Shown: positions 11,033 through 20,474 of the stretch, piece after piece
Layout: every line of letters begins with the position of its first letter
Numbering within the stretch: the first letter of the stretch is position 1
DNA from: Rhabditophanes sp. KR3021
Taxonomy: Eukaryota > Nematoda > Chromadorea > Rhabditida > Alloionematidae
Assembly: GCA_963281155.1 (NCBI GenBank)
Contig: CAUJLY010000001.1
Coordinates: 3,968,001 to 4,032,000, forward strand
DNA: 64,000 nt
Direction: 5' to 3'
Made by a program: the position numbers and the translations under genes
Notes under the pieces: generated by a model
Database searches by the model: none
The model's input: the letters and a program-made list of their open reading frames with translations, nothing else
Told to the model about the DNA's origin: nothing

Positions 11033-12831
11033 ATGTCATCAACTCAGGAAAGGCATAGTATTATTGAAAGGTTGATGCGAATATCATCAACTTCTGATTC
11101 AAGTGAAAATTTGAACAACAAATATGATAAGTCGAAAACTCACAAATTATTCGTAAAAAGACAGTGGAATGACTTGAATGCGTTTTTAACAGATAATGTT
11201 AATGAGGTTTTCCAAAAGTTGAAATCTATGGAACAAGAGATATGGTGTAAGCTGATACTTATGCAAAGAAATGAGAGAGTCATGAAAGCGTATTTAAGAT
11301 TCCCTACCATTAATATCAACGGTGGTTATGAGGAATTCGATGGCTTACAGTAGGGAAATTGTTTTGTTGAAACTTAATAGATGCTATTAATTATAGGGTA
11401 GGATTAGCAAGATTCACAACACCTGATACGGTTATTTCTTCGACACTAACAAGCATTGAAAATTTATTATTTCAATTAAAAGAAGGCATTTATATAAAAA
11501 TTGATAATACAAGTGGGGATATTTATCGTAAGTTATTGCTGATTCATATTTCAATTGTTTGAAAAAATCTCCCTTATTTTGTTTAGTGAAAAAACATACA
11601 CCTTTAAGGATAGTGTGTGCAAGTCTATTTTCTGCAAATCAAACTGTCGAATTAAATAGTATGTATAGGAAGGTGTTTGATTTGAGAAGCTTTAAAAATA
11701 AAATAACAACACTAATCGAAAATGGTGAAAGAAACTCAAAGGAATTGTCAAAATATGCTTTTTTGATGATCACTATTGGTACTAATCGAATTCCAGACAA
11801 TGATATTTTTAAGTGCGATTTGTGGTTGAGTATGGTTCATATAATTGCTGTTGAGATGATCGAGGCCATATTAATAGATCATAATATCAAACAACAAGCC
11901 TCCCAAAGGGCACAAAGCCGAGAAAATGTTTTCAATTTTATAGAAGCAACAAATAACGGAATTATGAAGGCTTCATTTCATAAAAATTTTGGTAACAAAA
12001 TTGAAAAGCTAAGTGTGAATAGTGACAATTCATCTAAAGATAACCAGTGTAAAGAAATTAACTTTGCTGATTCAGGCAAATCATCAAGTGATTTAAGTTT
12101 AGAAAACGAAATATTTGATGCAACATATCCTCTTGAATTAAAAAGTATTAATTCAATTTGCCCGATTGGTAATTCAGAATCAGATGCGAGCTCAACTGAT
12201 GGGTCAAATAAAACGAAATTACAAAGGTAAATTGAGCGAAATATCACATTTATTTTAATATTTTAGAAGTGCTGTAGCTAGAAAAATAAAAACTGTAAAT
12301 AATCGTTTTTCTTTATCATCAAATAAACTCAATGATATTGAAAAAAACACAACTTCCTCTAATTCTTCTGGAGTTTCTTCAATTGAACCAAAAAAATCAG
12401 TCAGCATGTCAAATTTGTTGCATATTAATACTTCAAAGAGTAATGTCACACCACCACCAATAATGCTTTACAAGTATAAATTGAAAAGCGAAGATAATTC
12501 CAAATTGAAAAGACCGTTGCCCGCATGCCCTAAATCAACACAATTGAATCCTAAAATAGAATGTAATGATTCAAAAATTCCGATATCCCGCAGATATAAT
12601 ATTAAAGATGACTGGATTTGCCATCAGTTAATGGATTTAAATAAAGTGAAAAAGACCAAATCAAAAAGTAAGTTAATCGAAGAAGTTGATTTTGAACCAG
12701 TAAATGCATTGACATCAATTCTTCCGAAACCATCATCTAAGTCAAGTAAAAAAAATTCGATCAGCATGTTTCCATCAGAACCAATAAAAAGACTAGCAAA
12801 ATGGAAAAGTGAGAAAAGTTTATTTTTTTAG
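11033..12831 (+). CDS. Stand-alone MH2 (Smad-type) domain protein, expansion-like
   Basis: Four exons (11033-11349, 11397-11527, 11587-12226, 12267-12831) give about 550 residues. Residues about 65-230 align by eye with the Smad MH2 fold. EIWCKLILMQRNERV matches the W-C-x-I/L-x3-E-L-N-x-R-V opening. FDGLQVGLARF, then KEGIYIKIDNTSGDIYL, match the central strands. KVFDLRSFKNKI and CDLWLSMVHIIAVEMIEAIL match the C-terminal helix and strand. There is no MH1 DNA-binding domain and no C-terminal SSxS phosphorylation motif. Instead a long Ser/Lys-rich, probably disordered tail follows. Drosophila 'expansion', an epithelial tube regulator, has this architecture, so a non-transcriptional scaffold is more likely than a TGF-beta effector. 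Domain call fairly confident; role is inference. Confidence 0.72.
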
Positions 12832-12918
12832 TTTTGACAAATGCAATAAATAAAGCAATCTAAATACTCTTAAAATTTTATTTATCAATATATATGTTGT
12901 GTGAAAGTGATAAAATAT

Positions 12919-13257
12919 TTATACTAAATCAGCCATGATGGGAATGTAAGGCACGAAGAATTTCCAACATGATGTAGGTTTAATTTTGATTTCTCGCACC
13001 CCACTATCTAAAGGCTTTTCCTCCTCATCGGGGTCATCTTTTTCCATATCAAACAAAGGTTCGTATATGATTTCCCCTTTTAAATATGCATAACAATGAT
13101 GAGCTCTATTTTCAATTGGCGTATTCCAGTTATTGCATCTTTCCATTATGTCAGAACATTTAATGAATTCTTTAAGCAAGTCTTTCTTTAAATCAGTTGC
13201 TTCAGCCAAAATGCAACTACCCACTGCCATAAACAAGTAAATCAAACGAACGTTCAT
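12919..13257 (-). CDS. Small secreted cysteine-containing protein
   Basis: Single-exon frame of 112 residues. The start gives a clear signal peptide (MNVRLIYLFMAVGSCILAEA). The mature part of about 93 residues has four cysteines (in IKCSD, ERCNNW, HHCYAY, SCWKF), enough for two disulphides, and an acidic middle (MEKDDPDEEEKP). No family is recognised. It is convergent with the MH2 gene, about 90 nt away. The intact frame and signal peptide make a real secreted product likely; its function is unknown. Confidence 0.6.
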   Translation of the reverse strand: MNVRLIYLFMAVGSCILAEATDLKKDLLKEFIKCSDIMERCNNWNTPIENRAHHCYAYLKGEIIYEPLFDMEKDDPDEEEKPLDSGVREIKIKPTSCWKFFVPYIPIMADLV

Positions 13258-13735
13258 TATAAAAATGCCAACGCTATTAATTTCTAAACTAAATCACTTT
13301 GCATTTTATAAATTTGAATTTATTATTACGCTTAATTACAGATAATTGCGTTTTTAGAAATATTTATACTCAAACGTGAATTTGAATAACCCTTAACAAT
13401 AAACATGTTATACGCTAATTAGAGAATTAGCATATTTTTATTTTTTAACAACTAGCCCTCAGAATTCTAATAGGAACAAGATTCAACATGGTTATATGAG
13501 AGAGCTGAGTGAATGTCATCATATGAGCTTTAGCGTTGTTAACTACTCTTCCAAAATGGTTGGAGGTACTGCTTAAAAATTTACAGGAGAGCTGGGTTAT
13601 AGAATGAGTTTGCAAAATAAAATGTTTAAAATAAATTTGCAACTAATGAGTTTTTTTAATATATAATAAAACAAATTGTTGTAACATAGCAACTAAAACC
13701 TAATTAAAAATATGAAAACAACTATTATAAAAGAA
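13258..13735. other. Intergenic, no intact gene
   Basis: AT-rich. It lies downstream of the fumarylacetoacetase relic in that gene's direction and may hold more of it, but no further motif of that enzyme is recognisable. Confidence 0.4.
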
Positions 13736-14111
13736 TTTAATTTCTGGACGAATAGAAATCTTTGATATTTGCTGGCATACACGTTGTTGCGTGAATTTTC
13801 TTTACCAAGGCTTTTGATCATAAGTCAGTGTTTTCACGTAAAATAGTGCTCTTTTATTCAAAATGGATTTAAGAACATGCGAGCTTTTGTTCAGCTGGTC
13901 TGTATAGTGCCATAATATCGTTTAATGTTTCTTAGTCAAAAACATGTTGTTGAACAGTTAAAAAAGTCTATTAAATAGCGATTTAACTACACTTCAGTCT
14001 CAAATCCAATTTCCAATACGTTTTCTATAATTGGTGATGTTCAAAAAACACCATAAGGCGAATTTCTCATAGGGAATTGATAGTCAATAGACACATCAAC
14101 AGAAGGTACAT
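13736..14111 (-). pseudogene. Fumarylacetoacetase (FAH) relic, N-terminal part
   Basis: The minus strand reads SVDVSIDYQFPMRNSPYGVF at about 14102-14043, closely matching the N-terminal DFPIQNLPYGVF region of fumarylacetoacetase. About 315 nt further, at 13783-13742, it reads CMPANIKDFYSSRN, matching the LPATIGDYTDFYSSR motif. In the intact enzyme these motifs are roughly 110 residues apart, the same spacing. Between them TKARMFLNPF resembles EARVFLQNLL. Several in-frame stops separate the parts. A splice-acceptor TTCATTTCAG remains just upstream, so this is a decayed gene copy rather than a processed insertion. The enzyme performs the last step of tyrosine degradation. No catalytic C-terminal domain is visible. 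Confidence 0.6.
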
Positions 14112-15260
14112 TTGTTTCTGAAATGAATACTATTTAATTAAATGTTGTTATACATAAAAAAAATTATAGACGTAAGGTCGATGAAATAGTTTATGATAAC
14201 AGTAAATCAGACATTTTTCAAAGCAATTCATACTAAATTATTTTTGCAAGGAATTAATATATACTGGTCCAAACAAACACGAGTGAGAATCTCATTGGCA
14301 ACATTTTGAAGGTACAAAGCATTGTGTGGATCCTTTTTTGCAATTGAAAAACGTTAGGTATCGCTATATTTAAAAAATGGCCATATCTCGGATTAACAAA
14401 ACCTGTGGTAATGAATAAATTGAAGTCATGATAGAAATAAATGGACGATTTGTCAAAACTTGCCATCCCATTGATTGCTTATGATTCTTTAATAGCACAA
14501 ACATCACTTATAGTTTTTCTGTAATTGAGTGCAATCAAATTGGTTTAAGCAAAGGAAATTTTACAGCTTTCGAAATAGTTTTCTAGTGATGCGAATCAGG
14601 TTCAAGATCATTAGCAACGGTAGACTTGGACATTATTTAAAGATATCAATTAATAACTATTCGTGTAATTTGCTTTAAATCATTAAATAACATAGACAAT
14701 ATCCAGATTTCACAATCAACTGTTCTAATGATGTTGTGCCGCACAACTATCGTATTCTAAACAATTCTAGTACATTTTGAATCCAAAAATTATGTGATTG
14801 TTCTTTTAATAACAACAGCATTTTCAAGCCATATTATTATTTTTATTTTTGGTAGTCGGAATTAATAAAGATAATATTTAAAATAACGAGGGACAATTAT
14901 ATTTGGAAAAATATAGCTGCAGAAGTTTTAATGATGCTGAGGAAGACTTTTAAATGAAGATGAATTCCTATGCACTATTAACATAAATTGATCAAGTATA
15001 ACTTCTTGTAATGCTTATTTTGCGAAACATTTATTTACATTCAAAAATGTATCTTTGAAAAATAATAAGGTACAAAGTAAAATACATATTACAAAGATTG
15101 TTTTTTTGACTCTATAAAAATTCTTATTTTATAAGGATACACAGGTATACCATTTTGACAATTTTATATAATACAATTACTTAAAAACAATAAATTGATA
15201 AAAACAAGTCATTAACTAGGAACTACGTAATTTCATATTAGTGTCTATTCCGCACTGACC
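14112..15260. other. Decayed coding-like region, unidentified
   Basis: On the minus strand about 14660-14240 there are coding-like pieces in more than one frame (for example MSKSTVANDLEPDSHH then a stop, and DPHNALYLQNVANEILTRV). They could be the front of the neighbouring relic or another lost gene. The remaining 600 bp up to the receptor gene shows nothing. Confidence 0.3.
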
Positions 15261-16293
15261 ATGAATAATATTTACAATACAATTTCTGATACCTGTGGTT
15301 ATTTAGCTATGTCTAGCAATTTGGTAATTTTGATTATATTTCATATAAATCCTCCAAAACATAATAAAAAACTGTCGAGAATGATAAAGTTTGGCAGAAT
15401 AATTGAAGGATGTTTGGCATTACTTATTGGGCCGTTATCTAATGTTCGAATAGTTTATCCTATAACTTCAGTTGCATGCTCAGGATTTTGCAGAAAATTT
15501 GAAACGATTCAAGTTTGCAACTATATGTGTCATATTATGCTTATAATTGCCATCCAAATTATAAACTCAATATGCGAATGCTTCTTAATTAGACATGACA
15601 TTTTTATTAAAACTATATATTCTGTTCCTCGGAAAATATTTATGAAATTTTCTACAGTTTTACGATGGATACTCTTACCAATATTTTATTTCACGTTTAT
15701 ATATAAATTTCCTCTATCAAATGATGAGGCTATTAAAGAATATGGACAGGTAACAACATATTATGATCCCAAAGCGTTTAACAATAAATTTAATTTAGAA
15801 ATTAAAAATATTTGATGAATTCAAAGCTGAAGGACATATGATAATTATTTATAGCATGAAATGGAATGGAATATTTATGCTCCAGCTTATTTTATATCTT
15901 TCCATCCTACTTTGTCACATAATATATATCGTAATAACGCAAATGATTCCTCTAGAAATTAAATTGCGAGAGACTATCAAAGGAGCAAAGTTTTATACAG
16001 CATCAAGGATCAAAAATAATCTTTTCTATTTAAAAGTTAATCTGATATTTCCTATTATTACAGCATTATTACCCATGCTGATACCTATTGTTATTATTTT
16101 GATTACTAACAACAGTGTTCCGCTTTCTCAAAATATAAACGAATTTTTAGGCATTCAAAGTATAATGTCTGTTTTTGTATACTTGAATATTAATCCTTTT
16201 ATTTTACTGTATCAAACATATAGCAATGCCTTTTCTAAATCATTCACGAAAATCGTTCCTACCATCAAGATGAAGGAAATAAATAAATTTTAA
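15261..16293 (+). CDS. Nematode 7TM chemoreceptor-like GPCR (Srh/Sri-like)
   Basis: Two open frames that look broken are joined by a 49-nt intron (15750-15798, GTAAC...ATTTAG). This restores one frame: exons 15261-15749 and 15799-16293, about 327 residues. About seven hydrophobic spans are visible. TM1 is followed by NPPKHNKKLSRMIK. Then comes ALLIGPLSNVRIVYP, resembling the LLIGP...P motif of Srh/Sri receptors, and TM3 ends ICECFLIRHDIF where that superfamily has an FENR motif. The last span has LNINPFILLYQT. Such receptors act in ciliated chemosensory neurons. Ligand unknown. Subfamily placement is by eye. Confidence 0.72.
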
Positions 16294-16755
16294 TCATTCA
16301 TTTTAACAGACTAAATTTTGAATTAAATAAAAAAGTAAAAAAACTATATAGTTCACCGTTTTTTGTGACGCATCTAGATACTATTTCTGGTATATCCAGC
16401 CAGATTTTTTCTAAAACAAAGAGTGTTCTAATGACCGTGAATTTCGCATATTTTCTAATCTACTTAACGGATGCATCAATCTGTATTTTTTGTATCGTCA
16501 TGGATAGTTCATCTTTGACTGACCAGTAGACTTAGAGAAATTACATTTTGTGATTGTATCAAATTTAGAATAAAAACAACAATTTTTTTATCGTTAAAAT
16601 ACCATTTTATTAGATACAATACTTATTAGTACATTTGATCGTCGTGGGCATCCTCGAATTTACCAGAAATACCAGAAACAAATCATAAAAAGTAAGTATT
16701 TAAAAAAGGAGATTATAGAATAGACATATAATTTTAAAATACCGTTTTATTAAAC
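16294..16755. other. Spacer with a 19-bp direct repeat
   Basis: The sequence TTAAAATACCATTTTATTA at 16594-16612 recurs with one change (G for A) at 16734-16752, immediately before the ATG of the next gene. The copies are 140 bp apart. It may be a duplicated promoter segment or a transposon scar. Nothing else is seen. Confidence 0.4.
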
Positions 16756-18441
16756 ATGAGTCTAAAATATTGTCAAACTACCACTCAAGATGCAAGTTAC
16801 TTAAAGTATTTAAACTTTAAGATGATTATGAAGGCTAGCCGCAATGATATTTATGTGATTGATAACAGAACTATATTTTGCAAAATATGCAAAAAACAGT
16901 TAAGTTCACAAGGCTCTACAATAAGTAATACTATGACCAAGCATGAGTTGACTCAAGTCCATAATTCCAATTCCAAAATTTTTTTGAAATGGGATGAAGA
17001 TATGCCATTATATCCACTGAAAAAAAACGACAAATTGCAAAGATCAACTATTGAGTATCAGAAAGAATCATTTGTAATTTATAATTTATTTTCCCAATTA
17101 GGTTCTATTTGCAACAATTCCTTAAAACTAATACTTGAGGAAGCAGGAATTTTATCTAATGTCAGTCGTTCTGAAGAAGAATTTATTTTGAATACCATAT
17201 TTTCTTATTACCAACGACAACTTATAATTGAGGTCAAGAATAAGCTTTTTTCATTATCCATCAAAGAAGTGTCCCTTGAAAACAGAAACATCTATGGAGT
17301 ATTTATTCATTTTCGGAATAATGATAACAAAATGACTCACAAATTGATAAGAATGTATGATTGTTCAATGAACACCTTACAAATTGAATTAGCAACTTGT
17401 ATTGGTGAAAGTATTGAATCCTGGGACCTGAATTCAAATAACTTATTGCTAGTATTCATTGATTCAAATAACTTATCTTTTAAAAATGATGAAGAAAAGA
17501 AATTATTCCAACAAACTTATCCCAAATGTATTTGCGTTGAACCAATGTCTAAGATGATTTCAAAATCTATTAAAATCGCAAGTACTCTTTTGCCATTTAA
17601 CATTAATAAGATTAGTAAAACCGTGGCCAATTATTTTTCAATGCCGAATATCATTTTCGATAAGAATGATAATCCTAGTTGCCAAAATGATTTAAAGGAT
17701 ATCCCATTTTTAGTGGAAAACGGAGACTTTGATATTTGTCTGAATTTTGAAAAGGGTATTCTATCCAACGTACATGGAACAAAAAATCAAATATTCTTTG
17801 TGCTGCTCAACTTTTACAAACATCTGTGCTCTGTTGTTTATTCGAGCATTCAAAACTTAGATGAATCAAATATTTCATATACTGCTATCGTAAGACATGT
17901 CAATTTCATTTTAATCACCATTAAAGAACTCCATGATAATAAGGAATTTGGTATAATCACGAACAAGCTATTAGAAAGTTTACCTATTAAATTAAAGGAA
18001 GAAATAATAAATGAATTATCTCTAGTTTACTCAAAACTGATTCAACTCCTGTCTCTCTACACAAAAAATGTAGAGCATTTTAAAGCATTCCAAAAATTCT
18101 CCTGTCTTCGAAATACGACTTTAAAAGAGTTTGATACTGTTAATGTCACATTAAAATTGGAATATTCTGAAGAAACTCTTAAAAATGAATATGAAATACT
18201 GTTAGCAAAGGATTATGAAGCATCTAAAGAAGAAACACCTCATTTATTCAACATCCATCGTTATGCCACTAACTATTTTCAGAATTTCAGTGAATTAACA
18301 CAAATATCATCTCAATTTGAAGCAATCCTAAAAAATCAACGTGATTACAATGTCCAGTTCAAAGAATTATTTTTAAAAACAAATTACCTAGCTACAGAAA
18401 AATGCTTCAGAGAAATGCTGAGGACATTTAAAAATTTATGA
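16756..18441 (+). CDS. hAT-transposase-derived zinc-finger protein, apparently domesticated
   Basis: Single intact 561-codon frame. Residues 42-69 form a BED/CGGBP1-type zinc finger: C42-x2-C45-x17-H63-x5-H69, preceded by NDIYVIDNRTIFCKIC. From about 165 the pattern follows the RNase-H-like fold of hAT transposases: LSIKEVSLENRNIYGVFIHF, then a long helix ending IESWDLNSNN and the strand LLLVFIDSNNLS. The first catalytic Asp position (DxWT in active enzymes) is occupied by IKEVS. The dimerisation and LDPR segments are not recognisable. No terminal inverted repeats were found in the flanks. An intact long frame with a lost catalytic residue suggests a domesticated DNA-binding protein. It could instead be a young defective transposon copy. 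Confidence 0.6.
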   Translation: MSLKYCQTTTQDASYLKYLNFKMIMKASRNDIYVIDNRTIFCKICKKQLSSQGSTISNTMTKHELTQVHNSNSKIFLKWDEDMPLYPLKKNDKLQRSTIEYQKESFVIYNLFSQLGSICNNSLKLILEEAGILSNVSRSEEEFILNTIFSYYQRQLIIEVKNKLFSLSIKEVSLENRNIYGVFIHFRNNDNKMTHKLIRMYDCSMNTLQIELATCIGESIESWDLNSNNLLLVFIDSNNLSFKNDEEKKLFQQTYPKCICVEPMSKMISKSIKIASTLLPFNINKISKTVANYFSMPNIIFDKNDNPSCQNDLKDIPFLVENGDFDICLNFEKGILSNVHGTKNQIFFVLLNFYKHLCSVVYSSIQNLDESNISYTAIVRHVNFILITIKELHDNKEFGIITNKLLESLPIKLKEEIINELSLVYSKLIQLLSLYTKNVEHFKAFQKFSCLRNTTLKEFDTVNVTLKLEYSEETLKNEYEILLAKDYEASKEETPHLFNIHRYATNYFQNFSELTQISSQFEAILKNQRDYNVQFKELFLKTNYLATEKCFREMLRTFKNL

Positions 18442-18546
18442 TTTTAAAATTTTTATTTGTACATAATAAATATTTTTCTTAAACATTTGTACATAATATC
18501 CAATTTTCAATTCAAACACTTATGAATGTCAAAGATAAAAGTATTC
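18442..18546. other. 3' flank of the hAT-derived gene
   Basis: Short AT-rich spacer containing AATAAA near 18467; it separates two convergent units. Confidence 0.3.
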
Positions 18547-19326
18547 TTAAATAACAAACCATTTTGATGTCGCAATTTTGAAATGTTTCATATGTTCATT
18601 TGTAACTTTGATTCTACATTTGTCTGCAACCATGTTTATATCTTTGATTAATTCGACATCTTGATTACACGTATTGCTGTCTATGATTGCTTTTTTAATT
18701 TCATCAAAACTGCTATCAGTTTTTACACTTAAATTTTTGTTTAGCTACTTATATGATTGCTCATAATATCTTGATTTTGATATCAAATCTTTGACTGGTT
18801 TCAGGTCTTCCAATTTTCGAAAATGATGAATAACCCCATTATAGGTAGAGACATTCATATTTATTAAGTCACTAAATCTTTCATTTTTAATTTCATTTTT
18901 TAAGGGAAAATGTATATCAAAAGTGCAAATTAATTCTGGGCCTAAGATAAGCTTAGCGTAAAATGGACGATTATACGCAGCTCGAATATCTACTAATTTA
19001 TGGCCATCAAATCTGTTTGTTTTATATCACTAAAATCGTTCCAAGAATGGGGTAACTTTGCTTTCGAACTTCCAAAGCTAAAAGTAGCAATATTATTATA
19101 CTTCTTTGATTTCTAAGAAATTAGTCAATGTTTTGTATTTTTTTCTATTAATTGCCACTACTTCGTCCAGATCTATTTGGGCTATATACTTTGTTATATA
19201 TCTGCTTCTTAACAAACAATCTGGTATACTTATATAAGACTCACTACGATGAGCGTATCTGTTTGGATCAAATCCATCACTGTTTTTTTCTATGAACCTA
19301 TATTGTGTGATATACCATTTTGCTTA
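18547..19326 (-). pseudogene. GT92 (DUF23) glycosyltransferase pseudogene
   Basis: Read on the minus strand from 19326, the sequence encodes WYITQYRFIEKN, SIPDCLLRSRYITKYIAQ, IDLDEVVAINRKKYKTLTNF, then FDGHKLVDIRAAYN, GVIHHFRKLEDLKP, and a C-terminal tail to a stop at 18547. The DCLxR...xxxDLDE...LxxFL order is that of nematode GT92 family galactosyltransferases (DUF23), whose DxD-like acidic motif binds the nucleotide sugar. Lesions are clear: a single-base frame change about 19125 (after FLEIKE), a stop after TDLMAIN followed by continuation in another frame, and an in-frame TAG after YYEQSYK. The front half of the gene, with its signal anchor, is missing. Long clean stretches between lesions imply recent decay. 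Confidence 0.7.
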
Positions 19327-19390
19327 ATACTTGCATATTTCATTTTGTATTATTGTTATCTAGTTTATCATTTTAAAATAAATTATTTCC

Positions 19391-20215
19391 TATTTCAGTG
19401 TCATGAATGATGAGGTTTAGAAGCGGTTTATAATAACTTGTGGTAAAATCAGTAAGAAGCTTTCTGTTTCTAAAATTGGACTAAAACAATCTGAAGTTCT
19501 TCAAAACCTTTTTAATTGTTGAGTTTGTGATATTATGCATGTTTATTGTCAATTTATTTTTATTAACATTGGAAAATGATGAAGAGAAAGAAAAAATTAA
19601 CGTAGAATTCAAAGGAGCGAGTGAGAAGGTTCTGAAATTGATAGTAAAATTTTGTGAAATATCTCAAACAGAAGAAGAAATTAATATTTTTAATAAACTG
19701 GCAGAAACAAAAGTTGGATATTGTTCAATTTTGAAAATTAATCACAAATATCAATTAGCTGAACATCCTTATACACTATATGTTTATGATAAATATTCGG
19801 TTAAACAAAATGTTCAAACAGATCCCGGTAACCTACGACAACTTAGTAGGTGATGTATCCAATGAAACTGGAAGAATGACAAATCTAAGATTTGATTTGT
19901 TCACAAAAAGTTGCATATTGAAGCAGACGGAAGTCCGCACTGGCTAGATGGAAAGACGAAACCGATGATTCTAAACTTGAAAAAAGAAAACGATACGACG
20001 AAAAGAAGAATAAATACTGCAGAGACAAGAGATACTCATTGTTTAAGATCAGCTTTACTAAAACGGAAAGAGCGGCTTCGCATGTAAATGGAGTTTTTGA
20101 AAAATATAGCAGACTTGAAAATAGAGAGTCTTTTGAGATGTTATGCGGAACAAAGGTGCCAAAAAGAGTTTGGAAAAATGTTATATTTATGTTAAAGTGT
20201 TTCTTCAATTTAATG
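19391..20215 (+). pseudogene. Skp1-like (skr) pseudogene and adjoining decayed frames
   Basis: An acceptor TATTTCAG (19391-19398) is followed by ATG at 19403, which opens MNDEV, a TAG at 19418-19420, then KRFIITCGKISKKLSVSKIG and LKQSEVLQNLFN. This is the BTB/POZ-like front of Skp1. In another frame from about 19572 comes ENDEEKEKINVEF, SEKVLKLIVKFCE, matching the Skp1 acidic loop and the LKKVIxWC helix. Skp1 links F-box proteins to cullin-1 ligases, and nematodes have many copies. So there is at least one nonsense and one frameshift lesion. Beyond 19800 two further frames look coding (VTYDNLVGDVSNETGRMTN; then RWKDETDDSKLEKRKRY up to 20215), but I cannot identify them. Confidence 0.45.
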
Positions 20216-20474
20216 TAATTTCATTGTATTTTATAATTAAATAGTATATCTAACTCACCCTAAATTGAATTCCAAGTTTAATGTTTAACACATCCATGAA
20301 ATTTTATTATATGGCATAATCTTAGCAAAAGTTGATCAACGAATGGTCTCAAAAAATTACAATGTTTAGTATCAGCTGAATATTTAGAAATAAAATCATT
20401 AAAAATTATTGCGGCAAACGCTTTACATAACTTTTCGAGCGAAACTACATCTTCTGAAATGGATACTACATTTC

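Noticed and set aside
13445..13642. 65-residue minus-strand frame downstream of the FAH relic
   Set aside because: It has no ATG (opens with TTG), no FAH motif and no splice context; most likely a chance frame.
15750..15840. Apparent frameshift splitting the 15.3-16.3 kb receptor
   Set aside because: A 49-nt GT-AG intron (15750-15798) joins both parts in frame, so the gene is intact.
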